In this document: positions 1 to 6,993 of the stretch, in pieces
How the letters are laid out: each line of letters starts with the position of its first letter
Position numbering within the stretch: position 1 is the stretch's first letter
Source: JAWLFI01 sp041685645
GTDB lineage: Bacteria; Bacteroidota; Bacteroidia; Chitinophagales; Saprospiraceae
Assembly (NCBI GenBank): GCA_041685645.1
Contig: JAWLFI010000119.1
Coordinates: 1 to 8,302 of the forward strand
Direction of reading: 5' to 3'
DNA: 8,302 bases
Position numbers and translations under genes: made by a program
The notes under the pieces: model-generated
What the model saw: the letters and a program-made list of their open reading frames with translations, nothing else
What the model was told of the DNA's origin: nothing
The model's database searches: none

Positions 1-1678
1 CAAGGACAAAATCCGGCCATTTCTCAATAATGCAGCCCTGTACCTGTACATTCGGCTGAAAGATCCGGCCAAGTCCGGCAAGCGGCTCAATGCCATTGTG
101 AAAATCCCCTCCGACCACTTGCCCAGATTTGTCAAATTGCCCTCCTACAAAAACAGACACGAAATCATTATCCTCGATGATGTGGTTCGCTATGCCTTGC
201 AGTGGCTTTTTCCGGGCTATGAAATTGAAAACTCCTACTCCATCAAGCTCACTCGCGATGCAGAACTCTATATCGATGATGAGTACTCGGGGGATTTGCT
301 TTCGAAAATAAAAGACTCTCTCTCCCGGAGGAATGTCGGCCCGGCCAGTCGCCTGGTATATGACAGAGAGATTCCAAGCAAAATGCTGGATTTTCTCATA
401 GAAAACTTCAATCTGGATCGCAATGATATCCTACAAGAAGGCCGATATCACAACAATTTCGACTTCTTTAGCTTTCCGGACTTTGGAATGGACCATCTCA
501 AAAACACGCCCTTCCCGCCCCTGCCCTATCCCCAACTGGAAGAGGCGGAGGACTTTTGGTCGGCAATTAGAGAAAAGGATCACTTGTGTTATATGCCCTA
601 CGAGAGCTATGAAAGCGTCATTCGCTTCTTCGAGGAAAGTGCTCAGGATCCGAAAGTAACTCACATTAAGGTGGTCCAATACCGGGTCGCCAGTAAGTCC
701 AGAATCATGAATGCACTGATGAAGGCCGTTCAGGCCGGAAAACAAGTGAGTGTGTTCATTGAAGTCAAGGCTCGATTTGATGAAGAAGCGAATCTCGTAT
801 GGGGCGAAAAACTAGAGGAAGCAGGTATCAATGTACACTATTCGTTCCCGGGCTTAAAGGTGCATTCCAAGCTGGCCATTGTCCGACGACAAGAAAAAAA
901 TGGACCGAGACTATACACTTATCTCAGTACGGGCAACTTTCACGAAGAAACGGCAAAACTCTACTGCGATTTTGGCTTTTTCACAGCGGACAAGAGAATT
1001 ACGCGGGAAGTAGCGCGGGTGTACTCCTTTTTAGAAACCGTGCAGATTCCCACTCAGCAATTCGAGCATCTGCTCGTCGGACAATTCCAATTGCGGCCCG
1101 GACTGGAAAAGCTCATCCAATATGAAATCGACCAGGCCAAAGCAGGACAGATCGGCGCTATGACTATTAAGCTTAACAGTCTGCAAGATCCCCGCATGAT
1201 TAATAAACTGTACGAGGCCAGTCAGGCCGGTGTTAAGATAGACCTCATCATACGCGGAATTTGCTCCCTGGTGCCCGGCGTGGAAGGTTTTAGTGAAAAC
1301 ATCAATATCATTTCTATCGTCGACCGGTTTCTCGAGCACGCCCGAGTTTACCACTTTCACCACGGCGGGGAAGAAAAACTCTTTCTCTCATCGGCTGACT
1401 GGATGGTCAGAAATCTCAGCTACAGAATAGAGACAACCTTCCCCATATACGATCAGGACATCCGCAAGGAAATTCTGGACATTCTCAAATTGCAAAAAAG
1501 CGATAATGTTAAAGCGCGAATGATTGATGTCAAGCAGACGAACTCCTACAGACGAGACAAATCAGATTTAGTCATCCGAAGTCAATACGAGACCTATTAT
1601 TATTACAAACGGAGATTGGATCAATACTATAAAACAATGGAGGAAGAGTCGGATACGGCAGCTCCCCTACATCATTAA
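1..1678 (+). CDS. ppk1: Polyphosphate kinase 1 (5' end outside window)
   Basis: Ppk1 reversibly transfers the gamma-phosphate of ATP onto inorganic polyphosphate through a phosphohistidine. The frame is open from the left edge (first whole codon at base 2) and gives 558 residues. Compared with about 690 for the family, roughly the first 130 residues (the N domain) are missing. GTG at 98 is an internal valine. Numbered from that codon, GLKVHSKL holds the presumed phospho-accepting histidine H256 (E. coli H435) with K258. The second catalytic histidine is H414 in LEHARVYHF (E. coli H592), followed by FLSSADWMVRNL. The position matching E. coli H454 is Y275, in TYLSTGNF. The tail is Tyr/Arg-rich and about 17 residues longer than in E. 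coli. purB follows 12 bases after the stop, so the two are probably cotranscribed. The family call is essentially certain; activity is inferred. Confidence 0.97.
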   Translation, partial: KDKIRPFLNNAALYLYIRLKDPAKSGKRLNAIVKIPSDHLPRFVKLPSYKNRHEIIILDDVVRYALQWLFPGYEIENSYSIKLTRDAELYIDDEYSGDLLSKIKDSLSRRNVGPASRLVYDREIPSKMLDFLIENFNLDRNDILQEGRYHNNFDFFSFPDFGMDHLKNTPFPPLPYPQLEEAEDFWSAIREKDHLCYMPYESYESVIRFFEESAQDPKVTHIKVVQYRVASKSRIMNALMKAVQAGKQVSVFIEVKARFDEEANLVWGEKLEEAGINVHYSFPGLKVHSKLAIVRRQEKNGPRLYTYLSTGNFHEETAKLYCDFGFFTADKRITREVARVYSFLETVQIPTQQFEHLLVGQFQLRPGLEKLIQYEIDQAKAGQIGAMTIKLNSLQDPRMINKLYEASQAGVKIDLIIRGICSLVPGVEGFSENINIISIVDRFLEHARVYHFHHGGEEKLFLSSADWMVRNLSYRIETTFPIYDQDIRKEILDILKLQKSDNVKARMIDVKQTNSYRRDKSDLVIRSQYETYYYYKRRLDQYYKTMEEESDTAAPLHH

Positions 1679-1690
1679 ATTACCACCGCC

Positions 1691-3022
1691 ATGTTAACAG
1701 CGATCTCACCTATCGATGGTAGATACCAAAATAAAACTCAGGATCTATCGGACTATTTTTCAGAAATGGGACTGATCAAATATCGCCTGAGAGTAGAAAT
1801 TGAATACCTCATTGCACTTTCTGAGCTGGGGCTAGCGGAATTACCTCCCTTCTCCGACAAAGAACGAGAGGGACTCAGGGACATCTATCTCAAATTTACC
1901 GAAAAAGAGGCCCAAAAGATCAAAGACATTGAGTCCGTTACGAACCATGACGTCAAAGCTGTCGAATACTACATCAAAGAACAATGGGAGCGGCTCCAGC
2001 TCACGCACAATAAAGAATTCGTGCATTTTGCACTGACCAGCCAGGATATCAACAACACTGCTGTCCCTCTTTCGATCAAAGAGGCGCAAAAAGAGGTGAT
2101 CGCTCCGAAAATGAATCAACTTTTCCTTCGATTGAGGGCTATGGAGGCTGATTGGGCCGAACAGCCCCTTCTGGCGCATACCCATGGCCAGCCCGCCTCT
2201 CCCACCCTGCTGGGCAAAGAACTTCGCGTGTTCCGCAGCCGCATGGAAAAACAATGGAACTATCTCCAATCTCTACCCATTGAAGGGAAATTTGGAGGAG
2301 CTACCGGGAATTTCAATGCCCACTACGCGGCATATCCAGATATCGACTGGCATCAATTTGCCGACGACTTTTTGATAAACCGGTTGGGCCTCCTGCGTCA
2401 AGCCGATACCACACAAATAGAAAACTACGATCAGATGGCCGCCCTGTTTCACGGATATATCCGATGGAGTGGCGTGGCCATAGATTTGTGCCGCGATATG
2501 TGGGCCTATATTTCCATGGGCTATTTCAAGCAGAAAGTCGTGGCCAATGAAGTGGGCAGCTCTGCCATGCCCCACAAGGTCAATCCCATTGATTTTGAAA
2601 ATGCAGAGGGGAATTTGGGACTTGCCCAGGCAGTATTTTCACATCTGGCGCAGAAATTGCCCATTTCCCGATTGCAAAGAGACCTGACCGACAGCACTGT
2701 GAGTCGCAATATTGGCGTGCCCTTCGCGCATACCCTGATCGCCAGCCTGTCCTTACTCAAAGGGCTCAATAAGATAGAGCTCAATGCCTCCGCTATCGAA
2801 CGCGATCTCGACCAGAACTGGATGGTCGTCGCCGAGGCCATCCAAAATGTACTGCGCAAGGAAAGCTACCCCTCTCCATACGAGGCCCTCAAGTCTTTTA
2901 CCCGTGGAAAGGATCGCATAACAAAAGAAGATATTCACAACTTCATCGACCAGCTAGAAGTGTCAGAAAGCATCCGGACGCACCTCAAGTCATTCACTCC
3001 ATTTAATTACACTGGAAAATAA
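1691..3022 (+). CDS. purB: Adenylosuccinate lyase
   Basis: PurB acts twice in purine synthesis: it splits SAICAR to AICAR plus fumarate, and adenylosuccinate to AMP plus fumarate. It is a soluble homotetramer in the fumarase/aspartase superfamily. The 443-residue protein opens with LTAISPIDGRY, which fixes the ATG at 1691, and carries TNHDVKAVEYYIKE, TSQDINNT and HTHGQP (residues 163-168, general-acid H165). The flexible signature loop GSSAMPHKVNP (from residue 289) holds the presumed catalytic base S291. It follows the E. coli-type (long) PurB family along its whole length. The C-terminus stops at FNYTGK, about 13 residues shorter than the E. coli protein; from memory this is normal in Bacteroidota rather than a truncation. 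No Shine-Dalgarno is visible. It lies between ppk1 (12-base gap) and a glycosyltransferase gene (7-base gap). Confidence 0.98.
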   Translation: MLTAISPIDGRYQNKTQDLSDYFSEMGLIKYRLRVEIEYLIALSELGLAELPPFSDKEREGLRDIYLKFTEKEAQKIKDIESVTNHDVKAVEYYIKEQWERLQLTHNKEFVHFALTSQDINNTAVPLSIKEAQKEVIAPKMNQLFLRLRAMEADWAEQPLLAHTHGQPASPTLLGKELRVFRSRMEKQWNYLQSLPIEGKFGGATGNFNAHYAAYPDIDWHQFADDFLINRLGLLRQADTTQIENYDQMAALFHGYIRWSGVAIDLCRDMWAYISMGYFKQKVVANEVGSSAMPHKVNPIDFENAEGNLGLAQAVFSHLAQKLPISRLQRDLTDSTVSRNIGVPFAHTLIASLSLLKGLNKIELNASAIERDLDQNWMVVAEAIQNVLRKESYPSPYEALKSFTRGKDRITKEDIHNFIDQLEVSESIRTHLKSFTPFNYTGK

Positions 3023-3029
3023 TCACCTC

Positions 3030-3746
3030 ATGAAATTATCCATCGTTATTCCGGTTTATAATGAGGAACGCACGCTGAGGCAGATTTTAGATGCTGTGCG
3101 AGCTGTTCAATTGCTCGATGACACAGAAAAGGAGATTTTGCTCATCGACGATTGCTCCTCCGATGCCTCGGCTGAGATGATTCGCGACTACATTCAGCAG
3201 CACCCCGGGGAGGATATTAAATTTTATCAGCACGAGGTAAATCAGGGCAAAGGCGCCGCTCTGCACAGCGGTATTGACAATGCAGAGGGCGACTACATCA
3301 TCATTCAGGATGCCGACATGGAGTACGATCCAGAGGAGTACAACGACCTCCTCCGTCCCATTTTGCGGGGTGAAGCCGATGTAGTGTACGGGTCGCGTTT
3401 CAAAGGTAACAATCCACACCGCATCCTCTTCTTTTGGCACACCCTGGGCAATAAGTTTCTGACTTTTTTGTCCAATGCGATGACCAACCTCAATCTGAGC
3501 GATATGGAGACCTGTTATAAACTATTTCGCGCCGACATGGTCCAGTCCTTAGATCTGGTCGAAAAGCGTTTTGGCTTCGAGCCCGAAGTCACAGCGAAGG
3601 TTAGTCGCATTCCAAAAGTTCGCATTTACGAAGTCGGCATATCCTATTACGGCAGGACCTATGAAGAGGGCAAGAAAATCAATTGGCGGGATGGGTTCCG
3701 CGCCATTTTCTGCATTTTTAAATATAATCTTTGGGCCAGAAAATAG
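3030..3746 (+). CDS. Family 2 glycosyltransferase, DPM1/polyprenyl-phosphate type
   Basis: This is a GT-A fold transferase of CAZy family GT2, probably moving a sugar from a nucleotide donor to a polyprenyl phosphate or another cell-envelope acceptor. Of its 238 residues, the N-terminus LSIVIPVYNEE starts the nucleotide-binding fold, D40-D41 in LLIDDCSSD contact the nucleotide, and NQGKGAAL (71-78) is typical of dolichyl-phosphate-mannose-synthase-like enzymes. The metal-binding DxD is D94-A-D96. GSRF (121-124), SDMETCYKLFR (157-167), FGFEPEV (181-187) and YEEGKKINWRDG (211-222) complete the subfamily pattern. There is no signal peptide and no C-terminal membrane segments, so it is a cytoplasmic or peripheral single-domain form. 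The start 7 bases after purB suggests translation within the same transcript. Donor and acceptor cannot be read from sequence, and no lipopolysaccharide or exopolysaccharide cluster is adjacent. Confidence 0.93.
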   Translation: MKLSIVIPVYNEERTLRQILDAVRAVQLLDDTEKEILLIDDCSSDASAEMIRDYIQQHPGEDIKFYQHEVNQGKGAALHSGIDNAEGDYIIIQDADMEYDPEEYNDLLRPILRGEADVVYGSRFKGNNPHRILFFWHTLGNKFLTFLSNAMTNLNLSDMETCYKLFRADMVQSLDLVEKRFGFEPEVTAKVSRIPKVRIYEVGISYYGRTYEEGKKINWRDGFRAIFCIFKYNLWARK

Positions 3747-3807
3747 TCCGATTTCACTTTTTAGAAATATCCTTGGGTCGCCTGTTATTGCAGTAATTAG
3801 GGGGTAT

Positions 3808-3828
3808 CCGCCCGCTGCACGCGGGCGG
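3808..3828. repeat. Perfect 8-bp stem-loop in module A
   Basis: CCGCCCGC (3808-3815) pairs perfectly with GCGGGCGG (3821-3828) around a 5-base loop, TGCAC. All eight pairs are G:C, so it should be very stable in RNA or extruded DNA. It sits 61 bases after the glycosyltransferase stop, where it could slow 3' exonucleases or stop transcription weakly. Confidence 0.75.
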
Positions 3829-3926
3829 TCGCTATGCTACAGGGCTCGCTGTTCGCTCGGCCCTTCTCCCCAACAAGTTGTGGATCGGTCTTCCTCCCTC
3901 CGGTCGTCACCCTTTCGCAGCGCTTA

Positions 3927-3944
3927 CCCGGCCAGCGCGCCGGG
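3927..3944. repeat. Perfect 6-bp stem-loop in module A
   Basis: CCCGGC (3927-3932) pairs with GCCGGG (3939-3944) around a 6-base loop, CAGCGC. It marks the right border of the GC-rich module; the sequence becomes AT-rich immediately after it. Confidence 0.65.
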
Positions 3945-4010
3945 CAAATTAGGTGATATTTCATGTCGTTTTGTTCTCCAAAAACACAGTTCCGGCAACT
4001 CAAAACGTCC

Positions 4011-4016
4011 TATAAT
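4011..4016 (+). promoter_or_regulatory. Possible -10 box for the monooxygenase gene
   Basis: TATAAT lies 33 bases before the chosen ATG at 4050, in an AT-rich stretch just right of module A. A start point near 4023 would give a leader of about 27 bases. No good -35 element lies at the usual distance, and the match to the Bacteroidota TAnnTTTG box is poor, so this is only suggestive. Confidence 0.3.
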
Positions 4017-4049
4017 ACTTACCTTAGAGAACAAATAGAGAAAAAAGCA

Positions 4050-5114
4050 ATGAATGAAGTGTACGATGCCATCATCATAGGTGGTGGTCAAAGTGGCTTA
4101 GCCAGTGCGTACTATTTGAGAAGAAAGAATATCAAATACTGCCTACTAGATGCTGAATCTTCCTGCGGCGGTTCATGGCAGGATTATTGGGATTCCCTCA
4201 CGCTATTTTCTCCTGCCGAGCACAGCTCACTGCCCGGCTGGAGGATGCCAGAAAGTGAAGGAGTTTTTCCCACAAAAGATGAAGTCATCGACTATCTCTG
4301 CCAGTACGAAAAGCGCTACGATTTCCCCATCCATCGATCGGTACGGGTGGAAAGCGTGGAAAAAGCAGGAGATATTTTTGTATTGAATACTTCCAGGGGA
4401 AAATGGCGCACCCGCAGTCTGATTTCAGCCACCGGCACCTACCAAAAACCACTCATCCCTGATCTCCCGGGTCGGGATATGTACCGGGGCGAACAAATCC
4501 ATTCAGCAAATTACAAATCGCCCGACATTGGGAAAGGCAAAAAAGTGCTCATTGTAGGAGGTGGAAATAGTGGCGCACAAATTTTGGCAGAGGTGTCAGA
4601 AGTCACGGAAGTCAAATGGGCCACCCTTTCGCCGCCCGAGTTTCTGCCCGATGATGTCGATGGTCGAGTATTATTCGATCAGGCGACCGCTAAATACTAC
4701 GCAGAAAAAAAAGGACAACCCTTCGATGCCTCCAGATACAATCTGGGCAATATCGTCATGGTCCCCTCAGTCAGGGACGCGCGCGATAGAAAGGTATTGC
4801 AGTCTCAGCCCACGTTTCAATCACTTTATGAAGATGGAGTAATCTGGCCGGATGGCAATCGCGAAGCTTTTGATTTGATTATTTGGTGCACGGGATTTGG
4901 ATATGCTACGCAGCATTTAGATCCAATACTTTCACTAGACGAAAAGGGAAAAGCGAAAACAGAAGGAACTCGATCCAAAAATGTCCGGGGATTGTGGTTG
5001 GTAGGCTATGGCGGCTGGACGGGATTTGCCTCTGCTACAATAATTGGTGTGGGTCGTTCAGCAAGAGCAACAGCGAAGGAAGTTGCAGCATATCTGAATG
5101 AACGCAACCCATAG
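4050..5114 (+). CDS. ArsO-like FAD/NAD(P)H-dependent flavin monooxygenase
   Basis: This is a class B flavoprotein monooxygenase (FMO/CzcO superfamily), 354 residues from ATG 4050. GGGQSG (residues 11-16) binds FAD and GGGNSG (170-175) binds NADPH. The segment Y145-RG-EQI-H151-SANY155 matches the FMO fingerprint (F-x-G-x3-H-x3-Y/W), and ATGTYQKP follows the usual ATG motif. YWDSLTLFSPAEHSSLPGW, DDVDGRVLFDQATAKYY, IVMVPSVRDARDR and the C-terminal GYGGWTGFASATIIGVGRSAR are, from memory, the pattern of ArsO, a monooxygenase found in some arsenic-resistance operons. Substrate and reaction are not established here, and no arsR, arsM, arsB or arsC is visible. An in-frame ATG at 3963 would add 29 residues lacking homology and would put the TATAAT box inside the gene, so 4050 is preferred. 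The gene is isolated between two hairpin-rich modules. The superfamily is certain; the ArsO subfamily is likely. Confidence 0.9.
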   Translation: MNEVYDAIIIGGGQSGLASAYYLRRKNIKYCLLDAESSCGGSWQDYWDSLTLFSPAEHSSLPGWRMPESEGVFPTKDEVIDYLCQYEKRYDFPIHRSVRVESVEKAGDIFVLNTSRGKWRTRSLISATGTYQKPLIPDLPGRDMYRGEQIHSANYKSPDIGKGKKVLIVGGGNSGAQILAEVSEVTEVKWATLSPPEFLPDDVDGRVLFDQATAKYYAEKKGQPFDASRYNLGNIVMVPSVRDARDRKVLQSQPTFQSLYEDGVIWPDGNREAFDLIIWCTGFGYATQHLDPILSLDEKGKAKTEGTRSKNVRGLWLVGYGGWTGFASATIIGVGRSARATAKEVAAYLNERNP

Positions 5115-5193
5115 TGTTTTTGACTCGGTCCTGCACGAAAATCACTCATCCACATCTGAACACTCCAAGTTCACAACCTGAGCCGAAAAGTCA

Positions 5194-5209
5194 GCGCCCG
5201 GCAGGGCGC
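5194..5209. repeat. Perfect 6-bp stem-loop in module B
   Basis: GCGCCC (5194-5199) pairs with GGGCGC (5204-5209) around the 4-base loop GGCA. It marks the left border of the module and lies 80 bases past the monooxygenase stop. Confidence 0.65.
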
Positions 5210-5230
5210 AAGCGTGAGGCGCCTGAAGGA

Positions 5231-5252
5231 CCATCCGTCACCAGACGGATGG
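5231..5252. repeat. Perfect 9-bp stem-loop in module B
   Basis: CCATCCGTC (5231-5239) pairs perfectly with GACGGATGG (5244-5252) around the loop ACCA. It is the longest perfect stem noticed in the window and the strongest sign that this region is selected for structure or copied as an element. Confidence 0.8.
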
Positions 5253-5333
5253 GTGCGAAGGCAGAGGCGCGATTCATCGTGGCTCTGCGAGCACGGAGCA
5301 GATAGCGAACTCCGGAAGGGGCCGACCCCGAGG

Positions 5334-5348
5334 AGAGACAGCGTCTCT
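5334..5348. repeat. Perfect 6-bp stem-loop in module B
   Basis: AGAGAC (5334-5339) pairs with GTCTCT (5343-5348) around a 3-base loop, AGC. It is the last clear stem before the helicase stop codon, which lies on the opposite strand at 5412-5414. Confidence 0.6.
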
Positions 5349-5411
5349 ACGAGGGGGCACGCCCAGCTAATACAAAGCCTTAAAGTCGCATTCCAGAGGA
5401 CACAAAATATT

Positions 5412-6647
5412 CTATCGTCTATTGCTTTTCTTGCGTTGAGCAAAAAACTCTTGTTTCCGGCGCTGCTTTTCCTTCTCGAATTCCTTCTTCTCCTTCGCCG
5501 TCATGGGCTTTTCCGTTTGCGGAAAGGGATGATCCTGAACGACATCGATCTTTTCTCCAGTCAGCTTTTCAATATCCTTGACAAATGCATTGTGTTCCGG
5601 CTCACTAATGGAAATAGCAGTGCCCTCCTCTCCTGCCCGACCCGAACGTCCAATCCGATGAACATAAGTCTCAGCGATGTTGGGCATATCAAAATTGATC
5701 ACATATTGCAATTTATCTATATCTATGCCCCGGGCTGCGATGTCTGTGGCGACGAGAAGGCGAACCTGCCCGTCCTTAAATGCTTGAAGAGCTTTTTGCC
5801 GCTGATTTTGGCCTTTATTTCCGTGAATTGCCGCTGCTTTAATCCCCTTCTTCTTGAGCAAACGGACGATTTTATCTGCGCCGTGCTTGGTTCGAGAAAA
5901 CAACAAGACCTGATCCAGATCGTCATCCTTCAATAAATGAAGCAATAGATCCTTTTTATCTGTTCTGTTGGTATAATACACATACTGCTGCAGGGTCTCA
6001 GCAGCTGAAGATACCGGGCTGACTTCTACTTTTTTCTGGTTTGTCAGAATCGTCCGAGACAACTTAACGATATTGTCCGGCATGGTCGCCGAAAAGAAGA
6101 GAGATTGACGTTGCCGGGGAAGTGCTTTTATGATTTTCTTGATATCATTGATAAAGCCCATATCCAGCATGCGATCCGCTTCATCCAAAACGAAATATTC
6201 TATGCCATTCAGATCGACATAGCCCTGCTGCATCAGATCTAACAGACGCCCCGGCGTCGCAACTAATATATCTACTCCTCGATCCAGGGCACGCGTCTGC
6301 GACCCTTGTTTTACGCCTCCAAAAATCACTGTGTTTTTAACTGAAGTATATTTACCATAGGTAGTAAAACTCTCGCCAATCTGGATAGCTAATTCGCGAG
6401 TAGGTGTCACCACCAATGCCCGTACTTTTCGGGCTTTCCCCTGTTCCAATCCAGTAATTATGTGTTGTAAAATGGGAAGAGCAAAAGCTGCCGTTTTCCC
6501 TGTTCCCGTTTGAGCGCTGGCCAGAACATCTTCGCCTTTTAATACTAATGGAATCGCCTGTTCTTGTATTGAGGTGGGGGATTCGTATTTCTCGTCTTGA
6601 ATCGCCTTCATTAATGAAGGGATCAACTGTAATTCTTCAAATCGCAT
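5412..6647 (-). CDS. DEAD-box RNA helicase, RhlE type
   Basis: This ATP-dependent RNA helicase probably remodels structured RNA in ribosome assembly, mRNA decay or cold adaptation. Its 411 residues carry every superfamily 2 motif. These are a Q motif (F3 and SPTSIQEQ, 23-30), motif I AQTGTGKT (45-52), Ia PTRELA, Ib TPGRLLDL, II D155-E-A-D158, III SAT (186-188), IV LLFSRT, V ATDIAARGIDI (300-310) and VI HRIGRSGR (330-337). The tail from about residue 382 is Lys/Arg/Glu-rich and ends in QRKKSNRR, a probable non-specific RNA-binding extension; no RRM or DbpA-type domain follows. The ATG at 6647 gives the usual MRFEEL start. A TTG two codons upstream also opens the frame but is less likely. The gene runs towards the monooxygenase gene, and a TAnnTTTG box lies 63 bases upstream. 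Confidence 0.97.
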   Translation of the reverse strand: MRFEELQLIPSLMKAIQDEKYESPTSIQEQAIPLVLKGEDVLASAQTGTGKTAAFALPILQHIITGLEQGKARKVRALVVTPTRELAIQIGESFTTYGKYTSVKNTVIFGGVKQGSQTRALDRGVDILVATPGRLLDLMQQGYVDLNGIEYFVLDEADRMLDMGFINDIKKIIKALPRQRQSLFFSATMPDNIVKLSRTILTNQKKVEVSPVSSAAETLQQYVYYTNRTDKKDLLLHLLKDDDLDQVLLFSRTKHGADKIVRLLKKKGIKAAAIHGNKGQNQRQKALQAFKDGQVRLLVATDIAARGIDIDKLQYVINFDMPNIAETYVHRIGRSGRAGEEGTAISISEPEHNAFVKDIEKLTGEKIDVVQDHPFPQTEKPMTAKEKKEFEKEKQRRKQEFFAQRKKSNRR

Positions 6648-6709
6648 GAGCAAACATTTGGGCCCTCAACAGTGTCCAAACACGAGCTCAAGGCATTTCA
6701 ATAAAGGCG

Positions 6710-6717
6710 CAAAGGTA
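6710..6717 (-). promoter_or_regulatory. Bacteroidota-type -7 box for the helicase gene
   Basis: Read on the minus strand, TACCTTTG is an exact match to the Bacteroidota sigma-ABfr -7 consensus TAnnTTTG. It ends 63 bases before the helicase ATG, which implies a leader of about 55 bases. No clear TTTG -33 partner lies at the expected 19-21 bases; a CTTTG occurs about 34 bases upstream, which is too far. The exact box in the right orientation before a gene supports the call. Confidence 0.55.
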
Positions 6718-6842
6718 CAATAATTACCGTTCCTACAGCTGATATTTGTAACAAAGTTATTATATGTCTGCCCAAGGTGTCTATGTCTTCTAAAACTCGG
6801 ATGAACTTATTATGATTAGGAGCTAATGAAACCTTACAGAAT

Positions 6843-6859
6843 GGCACGATGCTCATTCA
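6843..6859 (-). repeat. Third copy of the TGAATGAG motif
   Basis: On the minus strand this reads TGAATGAGCATCGTGCC and matches 14 of 17 bases of the copy at 6991-7007 (TGAATGAGCTTCGACCC). The two copies point the same way, 148 bases apart. The motif is not part of any recognised gene. Confidence 0.45.
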
Positions 6860-6993
6860 TATAGTGCTACCACTTTAATTCGTGGGACGAGAACAAGAAC
6901 CTGCTGAATGCTTAAGAAACTTTTGACCCTGTAAACAAAAGAATAAAAGACGTGAATCAACCCGAAAAATGCAAGCAGTTTTCGCCCTGCGGG

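Larger units (their letters stand above)
3801..3945. repeat. GC-rich hairpin-bearing intergenic module A
   Basis: This non-coding, GC-rich stretch lies between the glycosyltransferase and monooxygenase genes and differs in composition from the AT-rich bases on either side. It begins with a perfect 8-bp hairpin (3808-3828) and ends with a perfect 6-bp hairpin (3927-3944). Neither is followed by a T-run, so they are not textbook intrinsic terminators. Read on the minus strand it has the order: stem, AAGCG block, ATAGCGACC, stem. Module B at 5191-5365 shows a loosely similar order on the plus strand. It is probably a dispersed extragenic palindromic element, although a structured RNA is possible. 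One forward frame stays open across it, but its translation resembles no protein I know. Confidence 0.5.
5191..5365. repeat. GC-rich multi-hairpin intergenic module B
   Basis: This module fills most of the gap between the convergent monooxygenase and helicase genes. In about 175 bases it packs perfect inverted repeats at 5194-5209 (6 bp), 5231-5252 (9 bp), 5318-5329 (4 bp) and 5334-5348 (6 bp). It also holds an 8-base palindrome at 5217-5224 and an imperfect stem at 5282-5299. No T-run follows any stem. Frames crossing it are open on both strands, but their translations are low-complexity and match nothing I know. It could end transcription from both sides. It loosely resembles module A in inverted orientation, including ATAGCGAAC followed by a G:C stem. 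Confidence 0.55.

Noticed and set aside
98..1678. GTG at 98 as the start of ppk1
   Set aside because: The frame is open to the left edge and the upstream residues fit the Ppk1 head domain, so the gene is cut by the window rather than starting here.
3808..3828. Intrinsic (rho-independent) terminator for the left operon
   Set aside because: The stem is strong, but no run of T follows on either strand, so it is reported as a stem-loop rather than a terminator.
3571..4038. Forward open frame of 155 codons crossing the glycosyltransferase end and module A
   Set aside because: It starts inside the real glycosyltransferase in another frame and continues only because the GC-rich module lacks stops; no recognisable protein features.
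3963..4049. 29-residue N-terminal extension of the monooxygenase from an upstream ATG
   Set aside because: The family begins a few residues before the FAD glycine motif, which fits ATG 4050; the extension has no homology-like features and covers the TATAAT box.
5214..5936. Long forward open frame of 240 codons overlapping module B and the helicase gene
   Set aside because: Most of it is antisense to the strongly supported helicase; its translation shows no domain, and the front part is hairpin-rich repeat sequence.
6648..6653. TTG start for the helicase, two codons before the ATG
   Set aside because: The ATG at 6647 gives the standard MRFEEL start of the family; a TTG start would be unusual here and adds only two residues.
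6698..6856. 52-codon minus-strand frame starting with ATG in the gap before the helicase
   Set aside because: It runs through the helicase promoter box, has no recognisable features, and its length is expected by chance in AT-rich DNA.
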